A stretch of 16,106 nt of DNA, taken from NCBI GenBank assembly GCA_017557475.1, contig JAFYYO010000379.1:1-16106 (forward strand). Reading direction: 5' to 3'. A program made the translations under genes and the position numbers. The stretch is from Bacteroidaceae bacterium (GTDB lineage Bacteria > Bacteroidota > Bacteroidia > Bacteroidales > Bacteroidaceae). Of the stretch, positions 13,601 through 16,106 are shown one piece after another (the first letter of the stretch is position 1; each line of letters begins with the position of its first letter). Under the pieces are notes generated by a model. That model saw only the letters and a list, made by a program, of their open reading frames with translations. It had not been told where the DNA came from and made no database searches.

Positions 13601-15094
13601 TTAGTTGACAGATAATTTGGGGAAGAAGCCGTAATACTCCTTGAAAGCATAGGCGTAGTAGTCTTCTGGAGCGATGTTTGGGAAGCGGTCAGAGAAGAGA
13701 TGTATCGTGGCTTCTCGGTCACAATAGGGTGCTAATTGAAGATATTTGAGGAAGTTCTCCATGTCGTTCTTGCGCTCTGGCTTTTCGGGAGACTCACGAT
13801 ACTTGCGAAGATAACAGTTCGCAAGGTGTGGGACGACGAACTTGCCTTCCTGAGTTCCAAAGATTGTCCAGACGTCGTCGAGCAGTTCGATAGCAACATC
13901 ATTGTAGCCAGCATTGCTATAGGAAAGTGCGATGTTGAAGAGCGTGTCTCCCTGTTCGGGACTCTTCTCCAGGGCTTTTGTGAAGTAATCCTCTGCCAAC
14001 TTCGTCTGATTCGCTTGCAAGTAGATGTCGCCCTCTGTCATATAGCATTTCCACGCCTGACTCTCGTCGCAATACTCACGTGCTTTCTCAACAAGGGTTA
14101 TTGCTTCTGGAATCCTGTCAAGGCGGCCCAAAGCATATGCTTTCAACTGGAGCACTTGGGAAAGGTCGGCATCTCTGTCTGGCAGTTTCAGGGCTTGTTG
14201 CTCAGCTTTCTCGAGCAGAGAGAGGGCTTCTTTGAAGCGATCTTCGCTACTATAACATAGCGCAAGAGAGATTTGAACGCTGAGGTCATCGGGTTGCAAC
14301 TCAAGATACCGCTTATAGTGCTCAATAGCTTCTGCCATCGAATTCTCGTGCATGTAGGCATTGGCCTTCATAAGAAGTGCGGTACAGTCTTTGGGATTAA
14401 TGGCAAGAGAGTAGTCGGCAGCCTCCAGAGCCTCAGGGAATTTCTCCAATGCGACGCATGTCTCGGCTAACAAGTCCCATGCTTCTGATTCATAGGGCTC
14501 AGCCTCAAGAATTTCTTTCAAGAGTATGTACGCCTTCTCATAGTCATCAAGTCCCATCTTTATCTCAGCCTCCATGATGGGAAGACGCGGATGATCGGGA
14601 AAAGCTCCTTTCAGATGTTCGAGCCACTCCTCAGCCTGTCCCCATTGGTCATAGTCCATGAAGATGGAAGTGCAGTCGTAAAGAAAGGTGTCAAGGCTGT
14701 CCTGCATTTGAGGTATTTGATTGAAGAGATACTTCGATGCTTCGTTGATATGCCCTTCTTTTATAATTAGTTCAGCTCGGATATAAAGGACTTCAAGGTC
14801 ATCTTGCTCGGTTATGGAGTCGATGATGCTGCGAGCCTCGTCGAGCTTTCCGTAGAACATCTTCTGACGAGCCAGGAAGATTTGCGGATCGACACTGTCA
14901 GGATGCATGTCGATGGCTGCCTTAATGGCCTGATTAGCTTTATCGTCCTGCCTATCGGTCATGTAGTATTCGGCAATGTCAGTCAACTCATCTGCCTCAA
15001 GATAAGGCACATGCCCTTCCGAGATTGCCTTTTCATATCGATGAAGCAACCTGAGGAAATGCCGCGACTGATAGTATTTGTTGTTATCTTCCAT
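13601..15094 (-). CDS. TPR-repeat protein
   Basis: A 497-residue protein made almost wholly of helical tetratricopeptide-like repeats. Recognisable units lie near 37-70, 170-200, 204-234 (EAWDLLAETCVALEKFPEAL), 238-268 (ALLMKANAYMHENSMAEAI), 272-298, 349-379 (CYMTEGDIYLQANQTKLA) and 383-410. TPR arrays bind protein partners; none is indicated here. No signal peptide or membrane helix is seen, so it is probably cytoplasmic. The C-terminus has an aromatic patch (YYAYAFKEYYGFFPKL). It lies 144 bp downstream of glnS on the same strand, with the 22-bp repeat array between, and I see no consensus promoter directly upstream, so glnS read-through is possible. I know no specific function. Confidence 0.85.
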   Translation of the reverse strand: MEDNNKYYQSRHFLRLLHRYEKAISEGHVPYLEADELTDIAEYYMTDRQDDKANQAIKAAIDMHPDSVDPQIFLARQKMFYGKLDEARSIIDSITEQDDLEVLYIRAELIIKEGHINEASKYLFNQIPQMQDSLDTFLYDCTSIFMDYDQWGQAEEWLEHLKGAFPDHPRLPIMEAEIKMGLDDYEKAYILLKEILEAEPYESEAWDLLAETCVALEKFPEALEAADYSLAINPKDCTALLMKANAYMHENSMAEAIEHYKRYLELQPDDLSVQISLALCYSSEDRFKEALSLLEKAEQQALKLPDRDADLSQVLQLKAYALGRLDRIPEAITLVEKAREYCDESQAWKCYMTEGDIYLQANQTKLAEDYFTKALEKSPEQGDTLFNIALSYSNAGYNDVAIELLDDVWTIFGTQEGKFVVPHLANCYLRKYRESPEKPERKNDMENFLKYLQLAPYCDREATIHLFSDRFPNIAPEDYYAYAFKEYYGFFPKLSVN

Positions 15095-15136
15095 AGCCTT
15101 GTTTTACTAACTCGACAGGTGTCGTTCTAAAACGTC

Positions 15137-15214
15137 ACACGTTATGTTGGTCATCGTAACACGTTATGTTGGTCATCGTAACACGTTATGTTGACCATCG
15201 TCACACGTTATGTT
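15137..15214 (-). repeat. 22-bp-period CATAACGTG repeat, locus 2
   Basis: ACACGTTATG starts at 15137, 15159, 15181 and 15203 on the + strand, exactly 22 bp apart. The first two full units are identical over 22 bp, the third has three changes and the fourth is cut short after 12 bp. On the - strand, the direction of the flanking glnS and TPR genes, the core reads CATAACGTGT, the same as at locus 1. Confidence 0.88.
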
Positions 15215-15238
15215 TTGAGAGCTATGCTGCAAGGTGCC

Positions 15239-16106
15239 TTACTTCTTTGCCCAAGTGTCCTTCAGACCCACTGTCTTGTTGAAGACAAGATGTTCTGGAG
15301 TGCTCTCAGTATCGACGTTGAAGTAGCCGATTCGCTGGAACTGGAGGTAGGAGAGAGGCTTCATCGTGGCTGCAAACTCTTCGATGTAGCAGTCCTTCAA
15401 GACTGTGAGGCAGTCGGGATTGATGATTTGCTTCATGGCCGTAACTGCGTCGCAATCCTGAGCTTCGCGAATGGCTGCGAGTTCGTCTCTTGGATTCTCC
15501 ACCTTCCAAAGGCGGTCGTAAAGGCGAACTTCGGCTTTCACAGCATGCTGGCAGCTTACCCAATGCAGCGTCTTTCCCTTGATCTTGCGGTCAGCTCCGG
15601 GCATTCCGCTACGAGTCTCAGGGTCGTAAGTACATTGAATCTCAACGACATTTCCGTCAGCATCCTTCGTGCAACCAGTACACATTATTATATATGCGTT
15701 CTTCAGGCGCACTTCCTTTCCCGGAGCGAGACGCATGAACTTCTTCTCCGCTTCTTCTTGAAAGTCCTCACGCTCAATCCAAATCTCGCGGCTGAAGGCA
15801 ACCGTGTGCGTTCCATCTGCCTCATTCTCAGGATTATTGATTGCGGTGAGTTGCTCGACTTGACCTTCTGGATAGTTCGTAATAACGACCTTAACGGGAT
15901 TGAGAACTGCGCTGACACGAATAGCTCGACTATTGAGGTCCTCGCGAACTGCACTCTCGAGAAGAGCCATCTCATTGAGGGCATCGAAGGTGGTGTAGCC
16001 TATCTTCTTGATGAAGCCACGAATACTTTCTGGACTATACCCGCGACGACGGAAGCCGCAAATGGTCGGCATTCGAGGATCGTCCCATCCACTTACCAGA
16101 CCTTCC
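15239..16106 (-). CDS. glnS: Glutaminyl-tRNA synthetase, C-terminal part
   Basis: The 3' 289 codons of a class I synthetase that charges tRNA-Gln. The frame runs in from the right edge with GLVSGWDDPRMPTICGFRRR, the conserved stretch just after the KMSKS-type loop, so the catalytic Rossmann domain lies outside the window. It continues through GYSPESIRGFIKKIG and MALLESAVREDLN, then the two beta-barrel anticodon-binding domains (VLNPVKVVITNYPEG; LRPxxEVRLKNAYII; GKTLHWVSCQHAVKAEVRLY), and ends in NKTVGLKDTWAKK. The internal ATG at 16072 is not the true start. The stop is TAA at 15239-15241. A GlnRS implies direct charging of tRNA-Gln rather than sole reliance on the amidotransferase route. Confidence 0.96.
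   Translation of the reverse strand, partial: EGLVSGWDDPRMPTICGFRRRGYSPESIRGFIKKIGYTTFDALNEMALLESAVREDLNSRAIRVSAVLNPVKVVITNYPEGQVEQLTAINNPENEADGTHTVAFSREIWIEREDFQEEAEKKFMRLAPGKEVRLKNAYIIMCTGCTKDADGNVVEIQCTYDPETRSGMPGADRKIKGKTLHWVSCQHAVKAEVRLYDRLWKVENPRDELAAIREAQDCDAVTAMKQIINPDCLTVLKDCYIEEFAATMKPLSYLQFQRIGYFNVDTESTPEHLVFNKTVGLKDTWAKK

Noticed and set aside
15137..15214. CRISPR array
   Set aside because: The 22-bp units are contiguous, with no unique spacers, and no cas gene is in the window.
15137..15214. parS-like chromosome partition site
   Set aside because: The core CACGTTATG shares only a few bases with the parS palindrome, which needs GTTTCACGTGAAAC; the symmetric CACGTG centre is missing.

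Overview
The window looks like a chromosomal segment of a Bacteroidales bacterium, most likely Prevotella or a close relative (inference). The evidence is Bacteroidetes-type promoters (TTTG, about 20 nt, then TAnnTTTG, mostly read as TATCTTTG), weak or absent Shine-Dalgarno sequences with A/T-rich leaders, a tRNA without encoded CCA, and a gene set of polysaccharide hydrolases, L-fucose isomerase, a 1162-residue PutA and GlnRS. I see no phage, transposase, CRISPR array or rRNA.

Layout. Positions 1-168 hold the tail of a Fic-family protein on the + strand. A 478-bp gap follows, with a 124-bp element that can fold as a four-stem cloverleaf. On the - strand comes an M48 zinc-protease lipoprotein (647-1516), with a divergent tRNA-Asp (1676-1750) and its terminator. 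fucI lies on the - strand at 1907-3724. From a divergent promoter region a + strand run starts: a GH16 beta-glucanase, a carbonic anhydrase/MsrA fusion, a GNAT acetyltransferase and an MBL-fold hydrolase. These four genes are separated by 10 nt, 8 nt and a 4-nt overlap, so they are probably one operon. A second run follows: GH27 alpha-galactosidase, GNAT acetyltransferase and a DUF1294 membrane protein. After a repeat-rich 315-bp gap comes putA (9997-13485), which converges through a bidirectional terminator on a - strand TPR gene (13601-15094). The 3' part of glnS (- strand) runs off the right edge.

Most genes look like ordinary metabolism: extracellular or periplasmic glycan breakdown (GH16, GH27), fucose isomerisation, proline oxidation to glutamate, methionine-sulfoxide repair and CO2/bicarbonate interconversion. 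The unusual content is of two kinds. One is a single reading frame that joins a complete beta-carbonic anhydrase to a complete MsrA with almost no linker. The other is intergenic. A 93-bp tandem-promoter module, 86 of 93 positions identical, precedes both the GH16 gene and putA, and has a terminator-like hairpin between its two promoters. Separately, a family of repeats with an exact 22-bp period, with core CATAACGTG, sits both upstream of putA and between glnS and the TPR gene, in the same orientation relative to transcription.
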